Shown: positions 31,332 to 45,008 of the stretch, piece by piece | Numbering within the stretch: the stretch's first letter is position 1 | How the letters are laid out: every line of letters begins with the position of its first letter | Assembly (NCBI RefSeq): GCF_001439805.1 | Contig: NZ_JYLK01000001.1 | Location: forward strand, 62,001-126,000 | Reading direction: 5' to 3' | Length of the DNA stretch: 64,000 nucleotides | From: Pseudomonas trivialis | Lineage (GTDB): Bacteria; Pseudomonadota; Gammaproteobacteria; Pseudomonadales; Pseudomonadaceae | Translations under genes and position numbers: made by a program | Notes under the pieces: model-generated | Seen by the model: the letters and a program-made list of their open reading frames with translations, nothing else | The model's database searches: none | Told to the model about the DNA's origin: nothing

Positions 31332-32219
31332 TCAATACCAGCGCGCTTCACCCGGCGGGCGTTTCTTGAAGCGCTTCATGCTCCACATGTACTGGCTCGG
31401 GTAGGCGCCGACGTAGCGCTCCACCACTTTGCTCATCGCCGCGCAGGAGGTGGCGGTGTCGGTGCTGTACATGTCTTCGGGCGCCGCTTCCAGGATCACT
31501 TTATAGCCCGAGCCATCCGGCAGGCGCAGGGCGTGCAGGAAAACGCCCACCGCTTTGTGGCCTGCCAGCATGTTCGGCACGAACTTGCTGGTCAGCGCCT
31601 GGGTGGCGAAGAACGGCACGAAAATCCCGGCCGATTCCGCCGGCTCAGGGTCCGCAGGGATGCCCACCTGGCCGCCTTTGCGCACTTCCTTGATCACGCT
31701 GAGAATGCCTTCCTTGGTCGACGCAGCCACGCGGTTGCCCAGCTGTACGCGCTGTTTGCGCAGCAGTTCATCCACCGCCTTGAGCTTGGGCGGGCGATAG
31801 AAAATGATCGGTTTGCACTGGCTGCAATAGAAGTGATTGAGCACTTCCCAGTTGCCCAGGTGGCTGGTGATGCCGACCACGCCTTTGCCCGAAGCCAGCG
31901 CCTGGTGCAGCACCTCCAGGCCCTCGACTTCACGCACCAGGTCGATGGAGCGCCGCGCCGGCCAGATCCAGGCGCAGGCGCTTTCGGTGAGGGACTTGCC
32001 GATGTCCATGAGGCTGCGGCCCACCAGTTGCTCACGCTCGGCGGGGTCCATGGCCGGGAAGCACTTGGCGAGGTTGATCCGCACCGTGTCGCGCGAGCGG
32101 TTGGGGGTTTTCCACATGATCCAGCCGATGGCCGTGCCGACAGCCTGAACAGCGCGCCAGGGCAGCAGGGCAAACAATCGCAGAGCGCCTACCAGCAAGG
32201 CGCCTTTAAACTTTTCCAC
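31332..32219 (-). CDS. htrB: Lipid A secondary acyltransferase (LpxL/HtrB family)
   Basis: A 295-residue inner-membrane acyltransferase that adds a secondary acyl chain to lipid A. The N-terminal hydrophobic segment (about 5-30) is followed by the HX4E catalytic motif in ITSHLGNWEVLNHF, then a GGQVGIPADPEPAESAGIFVPFFATQA segment conserved in LpxL proteins. It corresponds in position to one of two HtrB homologs of P. aeruginosa. Chain-length specificity cannot be read from sequence. Confidence 0.92.
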   Translation of the reverse strand: MEKFKGALLVGALRLFALLPWRAVQAVGTAIGWIMWKTPNRSRDTVRINLAKCFPAMDPAEREQLVGRSLMDIGKSLTESACAWIWPARRSIDLVREVEGLEVLHQALASGKGVVGITSHLGNWEVLNHFYCSQCKPIIFYRPPKLKAVDELLRKQRVQLGNRVAASTKEGILSVIKEVRKGGQVGIPADPEPAESAGIFVPFFATQALTSKFVPNMLAGHKAVGVFLHALRLPDGSGYKVILEAAPEDMYSTDTATSCAAMSKVVERYVGAYPSQYMWSMKRFKKRPPGEARWY

Positions 32220-32259
32220 AGGTCACTCCTGATCGTGTGTGGTGCGCAAAGCCGGCATT

Positions 32260-32817
32260 CTAACCGGCGTTGGTCAGGTCCGCGTAACGGTCGCAGTCCA
32301 CGGTGTGGTCCATGACCATGCCGCTGGCCTGCATGAAGGCGTAGCAGATGGTCGGGCCGACAAAGGTGAAACCCGCTTTCTTCAAGGCTTTGCTCATGGC
32401 TTCGGCCTCTGGCGTAATCGCCGGGACCTCACTGCGGTCCTTGAAATGATTGACCTTGGGCACGCCGCCGACAAACGACCACAGCCACTGCACTGGGTCT
32501 TCCAGCGCCAGCCAGGCGGCGGCATTGCGGCGGGTGGCGTTGAGCTTGAGACGGTTGCGCACAATGCCCGGGTCGAGCATCAGCGCGTCGATTTCAGCAT
32601 CGCTCAACTGCGCCAGGCGCTGCGCGTCAAAGCCGAACAACACCTTTCGGTAGTGCTCGCGCTTGCGTAGAACCGTGATCCAGGACAGGCCCGCCTGGAA
32701 CCCTTCGAGCAAAAGCAACTCGAACAAGCCCTGCGCATCGCGCAGCGGCGTTCCCCACTCCTGATCGTGATAAGCCATGTACAGCGGATCTTCAGAACAC
32801 CAAAAGCAGCGTGGCAT
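32260..32817 (-). CDS. tag: DNA-3-methyladenine glycosylase I
   Basis: A 185-residue base-excision repair enzyme that removes 3-methyladenine. It starts MPRCFWCSEDPLYMAYHDQEWGTPLRD with the zinc-binding Cys of the Tag family, and has the catalytic acid in HDQEWG and the C-terminal zinc ligands around HTVDCDRY. The reading frame stays open upstream far across glyQ on the opposite strand, but that extension is a shadow. The ATG at 32817 begins the conserved family N-terminus. Confidence 0.95.
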   Translation of the reverse strand: MPRCFWCSEDPLYMAYHDQEWGTPLRDAQGLFELLLLEGFQAGLSWITVLRKREHYRKVLFGFDAQRLAQLSDAEIDALMLDPGIVRNRLKLNATRRNAAAWLALEDPVQWLWSFVGGVPKVNHFKDRSEVPAITPEAEAMSKALKKAGFTFVGPTICYAFMQASGMVMDHTVDCDRYADLTNAG

Positions 32818-32898
32818 AAGGCTCCAGGGGATGGTGGCGCGACCGAATCGGGTATACTCCCGCTCTTTAAATCGCAGCCCAAGTAACAGGTGAATTTC

Positions 32899-33848
<950 letters not shown>

Positions 33849-33852
<4 letters not shown>

Positions 33853-35903
33853 GTGCTCAAGATTTTTTGGTTGAACTGGGCACCGAAGAGCTGCCACCCA
33901 AGGCACTCAACACCCTGGCCGATGCATTCCTGGCCGGTATCGAGAAAGGCCTGCAAAGCGCCGGCCTGAAGTTTGAAGCGAAGAAGGTCTACGCCGCGCC
34001 GCGCCGTCTGGCCGTGTTGCTGACCGCACTGGAAACCCAGCAGCCCGACCGTAGCATCAACCTCGACGGCCCACCGCGTCAGGCGGCTTTCGATGCTGAA
34101 GGCAATCCGACTCAAGCAGCCCTCGGGTTTGCCAAGAAGTGTGGCGTCGAGCTGAGCGAGATCGACCAGAGCGGCCCGAAACTGCGGTTCAGCCAGGTGA
34201 TCACCGGCAAGCCGACCGCCAGCCTGTTGCCGACCATCGTTGAAGATTCCCTGAATGACCTGCCGATTCCCAAGCGCATGCGCTGGGGGGCGCGCAAGGA
34301 AGAGTTCGTGCGCCCAACCCAGTGGCTGGTGATGCTGCTCGGTGACCAGGTCATCGACTGCACTATCCTCGCCCAGAAGGCCGGCCGCGATTCCCGTGGT
34401 CACCGTTTCCATCATCCGCAAAGCGTACGCATCACCGCGCCGGCCAACTACGCCGCCGACCTGCGTGCCGCGTACGTGCTGGCCGATGCCAATGAGCGTC
34501 GCGAGCTGATCAGCAAGCGCACCGAAGAGCTGGCACGCCTGCAGGAAGGCACTGCTATCGTGCCGTCGAGCCTGCTTGACGAAGTGACCGCATTGGTGGA
34601 GTGGCCGGTGCCGCTGGTGTGCTCGTTCGAGGAACGTTTCCTCGATGTGCCGCAGGAAGCGCTGATCACCACCATGCAGGACAACCAGAAGTACTTTTGC
34701 CTGCTGGATGCGGACGGCAAATTGCTGCCGCGCTTTATCACCGTGGCCAACATCGAAAGCACGGACCCGCAGCAGATCATCGCCGGCAACGAGAAAGTCG
34801 TTCGTCCGCGCCTGACCGACGCCGAGTTCTTCTTCAAGCAAGACAAGAAGCAGAAGCTCGAAGATTTCAACCTGCGCCTGCAAAACGTGGTGTTCCAGGA
34901 AAAACTCGGCAGCGTCTACGACAAGGCCGTGCGCGTTTCCAAGCTGGCGGCCTACATTGCCCAGCGCATTGGTGGCGATGCAGCCAGGGCGACACGTGCC
35001 GGCCTGCTGTCCAAGTGCGATCTGGCCACCGAGATGGTCGGCGAGTTCCCGGAGATGCAAGGCGTGGCCGGTTACTACTATGCCCTCAACGACGGCGAGC
35101 CTGACGATGTGGCGCTGGCGCTGAACGAGCAGTACATGCCGCGCGGTGCGGGCGCTGAGCTGCCGACCACCCTCACCGGTGCAGCCGTGGCCATCGCCGA
35201 CAAGCTGGACACCCTGGTGGGTATCTTCGGCATCGGCATGCTGCCCACCGGCAGCAAAGACCCGTATGCCCTGCGCCGTGCTGCCCTGGGCGTGCTGCGT
35301 ATCCTGATCGACAAGAAGCTGGACCTCGACCTGACTCAGGCCGTGGTGTTTGCCGTCGGCCAGTTCGGCGCCAGGGTCAAGCAGGCTGGCCTGGCCGAGC
35401 AAGTGCTGGAGTTCGTGTTCGACCGCCTGCGTGCGCGTTACGAAGACGAAGGCGTGGACGTGTCCGTGTACCTGTCGGTGCGTGCCCTTCAACCAGGTTC
35501 GGCACTGGACTTCGATCAGCGTGTGCAAGCCGTACAGGCCTTCCGCAAGCTGCCCGAAGCCAATGCCCTGGCCGCCGTGAACAAGCGTGTGTCCAACCTG
35601 TTGGGCAAGGCCGACACCCTCGGCACCGCCGAAGTCGACCCGGGCCTGTTTGCCGATGCCAAGGAGTTCTCGCTGAACTCGGCCATCGCCAAGGCAGAAA
35701 ACGCGGTGAAGCCGCTGATCGCTGAACGCAACTACGCCGAAGCGCTCGCGCGTCTGGCTACCCTGCGTGAGCCGGTGGATGCGTTCTTCGAAGCGGTGAT
35801 GATCAATGCCGAAGATGCCGGCGTGCGGAAAAACCGCTACGCCATGCTGGCGCGTCTGCGTGGCCTGTTTATCAACATCGCTGACATTTCTGTACTGGGC
35901 TGA
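33849..35903 (+). CDS. glyS: Glycyl-tRNA synthetase beta subunit
   Basis: A 684-residue subunit that binds tRNA-Gly in the alpha2-beta2 enzyme. It begins with the conserved [23 protein letters not shown] and contains [24 protein letters not shown], an HD-like central part and a C-terminal anticodon-binding region (about 560-680). The length is typical. It is coupled to glyQ by overlap, and gmhB follows two bases after its stop. Confidence 0.97.
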
Positions 35904-35905
35904 TC

Positions 35906-36442
35906 ATGTTGAAACTGCTGATTCTCGATCGGGACGGGGTGATCAATTACGACTCCGACGCGTACATCAAGTCGGTGGCGGAATGGATACCACTGCCCGG
36001 CTCGATTGAGGCCATCGCGCAGTTGAGCAAGGCCGGCTGGACGGTGGCAATCGCCACCAACCAGTCCGGCATCGCCCGCGGCTACTACGACATTGCCACC
36101 CTAGACGCCATGCACGCGCGCTTGCGCACGTTGGTGGCCGAGCAGGGCGGTGAGGTGGGGCTGGTGGTGTACTGCCCCCACGGGCCGGATGAGGGCTGCG
36201 ATTGCCGCAAACCCAAGCCTGGCATGTTGAAAATCATTGCAGAACATTACAAGGTACCGTTGGCTGGGATATGGTTCGTCGGGGACAGCCTCGGTGACTT
36301 GGAGGCGGCCAAGGCCGTCGACTCTCAGCCAGTTTTGGTGAAGACTGGGAAAGGCGAAAAGACCCAGGCGAAAAACCTGCCGGTAGGCACCTTGATTTTT
36401 GACGATCTGGCGGCGGTTGCCGCAGAACTTATCAACAACTAG
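35906..36442 (+). CDS. gmhB: D-glycero-beta-D-manno-heptose-1,7-bisphosphate 7-phosphatase
   Basis: A 178-residue HAD phosphatase for the heptose precursor of the lipopolysaccharide core. Motif I is LDRDGVINYDSD, motif II is in VAIATNQSGIARGYY, the zinc loop CPHGPDEGCDCRKPKPGML holds the four Cys/His ligands, and motif III is FVGDSLGDLEAA. It lies after glyS and before plsC as in P. aeruginosa. Confidence 0.95.
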   Translation: MLKLLILDRDGVINYDSDAYIKSVAEWIPLPGSIEAIAQLSKAGWTVAIATNQSGIARGYYDIATLDAMHARLRTLVAEQGGEVGLVVYCPHGPDEGCDCRKPKPGMLKIIAEHYKVPLAGIWFVGDSLGDLEAAKAVDSQPVLVKTGKGEKTQAKNLPVGTLIFDDLAAVAAELINN

Positions 36443-36527
36443 CAGCAGCCCTCGACTTCCTGGCCAAGGACTGTTCGGGAGTGCGCTTTAAACAGGCGGG
36501 CCGTGTCCCGCAACGGTAAATGCCGCC

Positions 36528-37298
36528 ATGTCGATTTTGCAGGCCATCAGAACCTTTTTCTTTTACCTGCTGTTGGGCACCAGTTCCTTTCTCTGGTGCA
36601 CCCTGAGCTTTTTTATCGCGCCTTTCCTGCCATTCAAGGCGCGCTACCGCTTCATCAACGTCTATTGGTGCCGCTGCGCGTTGTGGCTGTCCAAGGTGTT
36701 CCTGAACATCCGTTTCGAGGTCAAGGGCGCAGAGAATGTGCCGGATCAGCCTTGCGTGATTCTGTCGAACCACCAGAGCACCTGGGAGACGTTCTTCCTG
36801 TCGGCGTACTTCTCGCCGTTGAGTCAGGTGCTCAAGCGTGAGTTGCTCTACGTACCGTTCTTTGGGTGGGCGATGGCAATGCTGCGTCCGATCGCCATCG
36901 ACCGCGACAACCCCAAGGCCGCGCTCAAGCATGTGGCCAAAAAAGGTGATGAGCTGCTCAAGGATGGTGTGTGGGTGCTGATCTTCCCCGAAGGCACGCG
37001 CGTGCCCTACGGCACCGTGGGCAAATTTTCGCGGGGTGGTACCGCGCTGGCGGTCAACGCCAGCCTGCCGGTGTTGCCGATTGCGCATAACGCCGGCAAG
37101 TTCTGGCCGAAGACCGGCTGGGCCAAACGCCCAGGCACCATCACCGTAGTGATCGGTGAACCGATGTATGCCGAAGGCGAGGGCCCGCGTGCCATTGCGG
37201 CGCTGAATGAGCGTGCGCAGGCGTGGAACCAGGCACAACAGAGGGCAATGGGTTCGTTGCCACCCGAGCCCATCGTGGTGGACACACCGGTGATATGA
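36528..37298 (+). CDS. plsC: 1-acyl-sn-glycerol-3-phosphate acyltransferase
   Basis: A 256-residue membrane acyltransferase that makes phosphatidic acid. The N-terminal hydrophobic segment (about 5-35) precedes the catalytic NHQSTWETFF (HX4E form), the RELLYVPFFGWAMAML segment and the substrate motif FPEGTRVPYG. In P. aeruginosa the orthologous gene is next to gyrB, but here the two-component pair lies between them. Confidence 0.93.
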   Translation: MSILQAIRTFFFYLLLGTSSFLWCTLSFFIAPFLPFKARYRFINVYWCRCALWLSKVFLNIRFEVKGAENVPDQPCVILSNHQSTWETFFLSAYFSPLSQVLKRELLYVPFFGWAMAMLRPIAIDRDNPKAALKHVAKKGDELLKDGVWVLIFPEGTRVPYGTVGKFSRGGTALAVNASLPVLPIAHNAGKFWPKTGWAKRPGTITVVIGEPMYAEGEGPRAIAALNERAQAWNQAQQRAMGSLPPEPIVVDTPVI

Positions 37299-37476
37299 GG
37301 TTCTGTGGATAACCTGTGTACGGTTTGTTGGCTAATCGGCTTTTTATGCTTATAAGTAGCTGATTTATATTTATATTTCATTAGCCAATAAAAAAGCGAA
37401 AAACGTGCATAAGTTTTTTCGACATTAAAAAACCGGTCCTCGTGACCGGTTTTTTATGCACAGGCCAAAAGCTGTC
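37299..37476. other. AT-rich gap with DnaA box and long inverted repeat
   Basis: The gap between plsC and the sensor kinase holds a perfect DnaA box (37304-37312), a perfect 9-base inverted repeat (TTGGCTAAT at 37328-37336, ATTAGCCAA at 37380-37388) around a very AT-rich centre, and a terminator. It marks the left border of the segment not found between plsC and gyrB in P. aeruginosa. Confidence 0.6.
37427..37455. terminator. Bidirectional intrinsic terminator
   Basis: AAAACCGGTC-CTCGT-GACCGGTTTT, with A and T tracts outside the stem, lies between the convergent plsC and sensor kinase genes. Confidence 0.88.
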
Positions 37477-39102
37477 TCAGCAGTCATCCAGCAGGGGAAG
37501 TCGCACACTGAAGGTAGTGCCTTTGCCAAGGGTACTTTCGCAACCGATATGCCCATGATGTCGTTCAACAACGGCCCTGACCATGGTCAGGCCCAAGCCC
37601 AGCCCCTCGCTGCCCTGAGCGGACTCAAAGCGCCGATACTGGCTGAACAGCTCAGGCAGATCTTCGGCCGCGATACCTGCACCCTGATCGCTGATATGGC
37701 ATTCCAGCCAGCCCCGGGCGCTGCTGTGGCGCAATCTTACGGTGGTGCCGGATGGAGAATATTTGATCGCGTTCTCCAGCACATTGAATAGCGCACGGGT
37801 GAGCAGCGATTGATCGGCCGACACCATGCCTTCGTCGGCCTCATCCAGGTCATGCACCAGATGGATACCTTTGAGGTGAGCGATCACCGCCACTTGATCG
37901 AACGCATCCATCACCAGCATGGCGAACAGGGTCGGCTGGAAGTGATAACCATCGGCCTCGGCTTTGGCTAACTGAACAAATGACTCAGTGAGGTTCAGGG
38001 CCCGTCGCACCTGTTGCTCGATTTGGGCGAATACCGGGGAATCGCCGCTGTGTATATCCAGCAGCGCAAGAATCGCCGAATGGGGCGCACGCAGGTCATG
38101 GGAGAGGAAACGCAGCATGGTTTCCCGGTGCTGCTGGGCATCGCGCTCTTTGCTCAGGTCGGTCAGGCTCAGCAACCAGCCCAGGGCGACATCACCTTCT
38201 GCAGGTAGCAAAGGCGCAATCTCCATGCGCAAGCTGCGTTGGTGGATATCGCGAAACTCAACGAGCTCCAGCGCTGAGAGGGCAGGGCGCACGCCATTGT
38301 GCAGGGGCGGGTAACCCAGGTCCGCCAGTTGCTCCAGCAAGTTGTGACTGACCAGCTCATTGCCGAATACCTCTCGGGCAATGCGGTTGGCCAGCAGGAT
38401 GTTGCCGCGCGGATCAGTAATCAGCGTCGCGACTGGAAGACACTCCAGGCCATCGGCCATGAAGCGGCGCGTGTCACGCGTACGGCTGACGGCCTGCTCG
38501 AGCGCAAAGATCCGTCCCTGCAACACATCCCCTTTACTGGCCGGCGCGCGGCGGCGTTCCGGCAGCACTTTGGGCTCGTCATCCAGGCGCGCCAGCTCCC
38601 AGCCGAAATAGGCGAGCACCGCACTCAAGCGGCGCCAATTCCAGATCAGGTAGCTGAGCAGCAATCCAATCAGGCAGGAGGCAGGCGACCACCAATGGCC
38701 CATGCGCAACAGGGCCAATGAGCCAAGCACTGCAGCGGCCATGCAACCCAGTGTCATCCACGATGCGTAGCGCGGCCGGTAAAGCAATAGACCGAGCAGC
38801 AAGGCCACCAGCGAGGTCGACATCAACGCTGCCAGCCAACCGGGAACCTGCGCGATATTGCGTCCACGCAGCAGACTATCCAGTACGTCAGCCTGGATCT
38901 CCATGTCTACAGAAGACAGCGCGGTGAGTCTGCGAAGGCCGTCATACAACGGATTGTCGAGGGCGAGGAATGGATTAAGGGATAAATAGGCTGTGAGAGG
39001 CAATAACAGCAGGCCGATCCAAAGCCATTCGCGAACCAGCCCGTTGAACAAGCGTTGGGCGTGGGTAGGTTGGCGCTTTTCCGGCTGGCCCCATAGCTTC
39101 AT
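37477..39102 (-). CDS. Sensor histidine kinase with truncated CHASE2 domain
   Basis: A 541-residue inner-membrane histidine kinase. TM1 is at about 26-43. A residual periplasmic stretch of about 45 residues follows (FLALDNPLYDGLRRLTALSSVD joined to MEIQADVLDSLLRGRNI), then three TMs (about 88-155), a PAS domain (about 215-318), the phospho-acceptor His335 in FLSHDLRAPH, the N box NVLENAIKYSP, and the G boxes SDQGAGIAAEDL and SEGLGLGLTMV. The two periplasmic pieces look like the start and the end of a CHASE2 domain with the middle missing. The ATG at 39102 begins MKLWGQPEK; a TTG at 39201 is possible but poorer. The likely partner is the divergent response regulator. Confidence 0.88.
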   Translation of the reverse strand: MKLWGQPEKRQPTHAQRLFNGLVREWLWIGLLLLPLTAYLSLNPFLALDNPLYDGLRRLTALSSVDMEIQADVLDSLLRGRNIAQVPGWLAALMSTSLVALLLGLLLYRPRYASWMTLGCMAAAVLGSLALLRMGHWWSPASCLIGLLLSYLIWNWRRLSAVLAYFGWELARLDDEPKVLPERRRAPASKGDVLQGRIFALEQAVSRTRDTRRFMADGLECLPVATLITDPRGNILLANRIAREVFGNELVSHNLLEQLADLGYPPLHNGVRPALSALELVEFRDIHQRSLRMEIAPLLPAEGDVALGWLLSLTDLSKERDAQQHRETMLRFLSHDLRAPHSAILALLDIHSGDSPVFAQIEQQVRRALNLTESFVQLAKAEADGYHFQPTLFAMLVMDAFDQVAVIAHLKGIHLVHDLDEADEGMVSADQSLLTRALFNVLENAIKYSPSGTTVRLRHSSARGWLECHISDQGAGIAAEDLPELFSQYRRFESAQGSEGLGLGLTMVRAVVERHHGHIGCESTLGKGTTFSVRLPLLDDC

Positions 39103-39500
39103 CGGTTGGCCACCGCAGGCCCAAACATAGTTGGCAGGCGTGTGATCAGGGCTGTCATAGACCTCGGTTTCTCCTTCCAGGCCATGCTCGTCGCAAGCCA
39201 ATAAATAGGCGTAATTTGAATCCAGTGAAGCTTATTTCGAAGCCGGTGAATAGCTATTCCTGCGGGCTTGGAAAACCCTACCGATAATGTGTCGGCCTGG
39301 CCTTTTACTTGCCAGCGGTAGCCGGTATCTTTCCTACATACGCTCAAGGATGTAGTCCTTTGAATCAGCGTATCGCCAGAAATGAAGAGCCGGCGAATCT
39401 GACCACAATTATTCAGATTCAACGGCCGACATCTGTGCAGTATGTGCCCCTGTTTGAATGGGCCATCGGTTGCCGTATTTCTCGTGAAGGGACCCACACC
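39103..39500. promoter_or_regulatory. Divergent control region with three dyads
   Basis: This gap of about 400 bases between the kinase and regulator genes holds a perfect palindrome GAATAGCTATTC (39248-39259), an inverted repeat CTACAT-10-ATGTAG (39334-39355) and an inverted repeat GAATCTGA-10-TCAGATTC (39395-39420). The last two share a 10-base spacer and their centres are 63 bases (about six helical turns) apart. I see no clear promoter hexamers and no open frame that looks real. Confidence 0.5.
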
Positions 39501-40223
39501 ATGCGTGTCGCGATATTGGATGACGAACCCGCTGAATTGCGCCGGGTGGAACAGACACTGCGACAGATTCCCGGTACAGCAGACCATCCATGGTCTGTGC
39601 ATTGTTTCGAGCGGGGAGAAGACTTGCTGCGCCAACTGCGTCGGGAAAACTTCGATCTGTTAATACTCGACTGGCAATTGCCCGATATCAGCGGTATCGC
39701 ACTGCTGCGCTGGACCCGTGAACACATGGAATCACCGCCTGCGGTCATCATGCTTACCAGCCGCGATGCCGAGAGCGATATCGTCGCCGCGCTAAACAGC
39801 GGTGCCGATGATTACCTGAGCAAGCCCTTTCGCCCCAATGAACTTAAAGCGCGAGTCACCGCCGTGCTGCGCCGCCATGGCCTGCAAAAATCAGCAACGC
39901 CTGAGGTGCAAAGTTTTAACGACCTCACCTTCGACGACGCCGAACTCACCGTGACCCGCGGGGGTAAGCCTATCAACCTGACAGAGCGTGAGTACCGACT
40001 GGCCAGTTGTCTGTTCGCTAATCTGGCCCGACCGTTATCCCGCGAATATCTGTATGAGCGGTTTTGGACCCATGAAGAGATGGTGTCGTCACGGCCACTG
40101 GACACACACATCTATCGCCTGAGAAACAAGCTGGGGCTGACGGCGGATCGCGGGTGGCAGCTGTTGACGATCTACGGGTATGGGTATCGGTTGGAAAGTG
40201 TGGGCATGGCGTCTGATGGGTAA
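39501..40223 (+). CDS. OmpR-family response regulator
   Basis: A 240-residue two-component regulator. The receiver domain (about 1-125) has the acidic pair in LDDEPAEL, the phospho-acceptor Asp in LLILDWQLPDISG, the Thr in IMLTSRDAES and the Lys in DYLSKPFRPNEL. A winged-helix DNA-binding domain follows (about 140-235, with LTEREYRLASCLFANL and DTHIYRLRNKLGL). The ATG at 39501 begins MRVAILDDE and is preceded by AAGGGA. It is divergent from the truncated CHASE2 kinase, its probable partner. Targets are unknown; the dyads upstream suggest autoregulation. Confidence 0.92.
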   Translation: MRVAILDDEPAELRRVEQTLRQIPGTADHPWSVHCFERGEDLLRQLRRENFDLLILDWQLPDISGIALLRWTREHMESPPAVIMLTSRDAESDIVAALNSGADDYLSKPFRPNELKARVTAVLRRHGLQKSATPEVQSFNDLTFDDAELTVTRGGKPINLTEREYRLASCLFANLARPLSREYLYERFWTHEEMVSSRPLDTHIYRLRNKLGLTADRGWQLLTIYGYGYRLESVGMASDG

Positions 40224-40233
40224 AAAATCGGGA

Positions 40234-40249
40234 TGTTCCACGTGGAGCA
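40234..40249. other. parS site (15 of 16 bases)
   Basis: TGTTCCACGTGGAGCA differs by one base from the Pseudomonas parS consensus TGTTCCACGTGGAACA. It lies between the response regulator and gyrB and is a likely ParB nucleation site. Confidence 0.8.
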
Positions 40250-40269
40250 TTTTGGTAAAGACGAGGTAA

Positions 40270-40304
40270 TAAAAAAGGCCAACGCTGAGCGTTGGCCTTT
40301 TTTT
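40270..40304. terminator. Bidirectional terminator between the response regulator and gyrB
   Basis: GGCCAACGC-TGA-GCGTTGGCC, with an A tract before and a T tract after, serves the convergent response regulator and gyrB genes. Confidence 0.9.
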
Positions 40305-40320
40305 GTACGGGTTTGCCTGA

Positions 40321-43846
<3,526 letters not shown>

Positions 43847-43866
43847 CTAACTTGCGCTGAGCATGA

Positions 43867-44970
43867 TTACAGACGCATCGGCATAACAACGTAAGCCGAG
43901 TCGTCGTTATCGGATTCTTGTACCAGGGCGCTGCTGTTGGAGTCCGACAGAATGAGGCGAACCTGTTCGGTGGTCATCACACCCAGCACGTCCAGCAAGT
44001 AGCTCACGTTAAACCCAATCTCGAGCGAGCCGCCGTTGTAATCAACACCGACTTCTTCCTCCGCCTCTTCCTGCTCCGGGTTGTTCGCCTGGATCTTCAA
44101 TTGACCGTTGGCCAATTGCAAACGGATACCGCGATACTTCTCGTTCGACAGAATCGCCGTGCGGCTGAATGCTTCACGCAGGGCCTGACGGTCACCGAGT
44201 ACCAGCTTGTCACCACCTTTAGGCAGTACCCGTTCGTAGTCCGGGAACTTGCCGTCGACCAGCTTGGAGGTAAAGGTGAACTCGCCAGTGGTGGCACGAA
44301 TGTGGTGCTGGCCAAGGACAATGCTGACGTTACCGTCCGGCTCGGTCAGCAAGCGTGCCAACTCGAGGATACCCTTACGCGGCACGATTACCTGGTGGCG
44401 ATCGGGCTGACCGATATCGGCGCGCATTGAGCACATTGCCAGGCGATGGCCGTCAGTGGCCACAGCGCGGATGATGCCTTCCGATACTTCCAGCAGCATA
44501 CCGTTGAGGTAGTAACGCACGTCCTGTTGAGCCATGGCGAAGCTGGTGCGCTCAATCAGGCGACGCAGCTTGCTCTGCTCCAGGCTGCAGGTCAGCGAGC
44601 CGGGGCCTTCTTCGACGGTCGGGAAGTCACTGGCTGGCAGCGTCGACAGGGTGAAGCGGCTGCGGCCGGCCTTGACCACCAGCTTCTGCTCATCAACCTT
44701 GATGTCGATCAGCGCATCGTTCGGCAGGCTTTTGCAGATGTCCATCAGCTTGCGTGCCGGCACAGTGATCTCGCCAGGCTCGGCAGGCTCTTCAAGCTGC
44801 ACGCGCCCCACCAGTTCGACTTCCAGGTCGGTACCTGTCAGGGACAATTGCTGGCCTTCGACCACCAGCAATACGTTGGAGAGCACCGGCAAGGTCTGTC
44901 GGCGCTCGACGACGCCTGCGACCAGTTGCAGGGGTTTCAACAGGGCTTCGCGTTGAATGGTGAAATGCAT
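43867..44970 (-). CDS. dnaN: DNA polymerase III beta subunit (sliding clamp)
   Basis: A 367-residue processivity clamp that forms a ring dimer around DNA. The three-domain clamp fold is recognisable throughout: FTIQREALLKPLQLVAGVVERRQTLPVLSNVLL at the start, FSRTAILSNEKYRGIRLQL in domain 3 and the conserved C-terminal YVVMPMRL. It lies 38 bases downstream of dnaA and 20 bases upstream of recF. Confidence 0.98.
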   Translation of the reverse strand: MHFTIQREALLKPLQLVAGVVERRQTLPVLSNVLLVVEGQQLSLTGTDLEVELVGRVQLEEPAEPGEITVPARKLMDICKSLPNDALIDIKVDEQKLVVKAGRSRFTLSTLPASDFPTVEEGPGSLTCSLEQSKLRRLIERTSFAMAQQDVRYYLNGMLLEVSEGIIRAVATDGHRLAMCSMRADIGQPDRHQVIVPRKGILELARLLTEPDGNVSIVLGQHHIRATTGEFTFTSKLVDGKFPDYERVLPKGGDKLVLGDRQALREAFSRTAILSNEKYRGIRLQLANGQLKIQANNPEQEEAEEEVGVDYNGGSLEIGFNVSYLLDVLGVMTTEQVRLILSDSNSSALVQESDNDDSAYVVMPMRL

Positions 44971-45008
44971 GGTCTAGTCCCTTGCCTTAATAAGCTGCGC
45001 TGGTGAGA

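Noticed and set aside
39103..39201. N-terminal extension of the sensor kinase to a TTG at 39201.
   Set aside because: The added residues are charged and unlike a signal or known domain; the ATG at 39102 is better placed before TM1.
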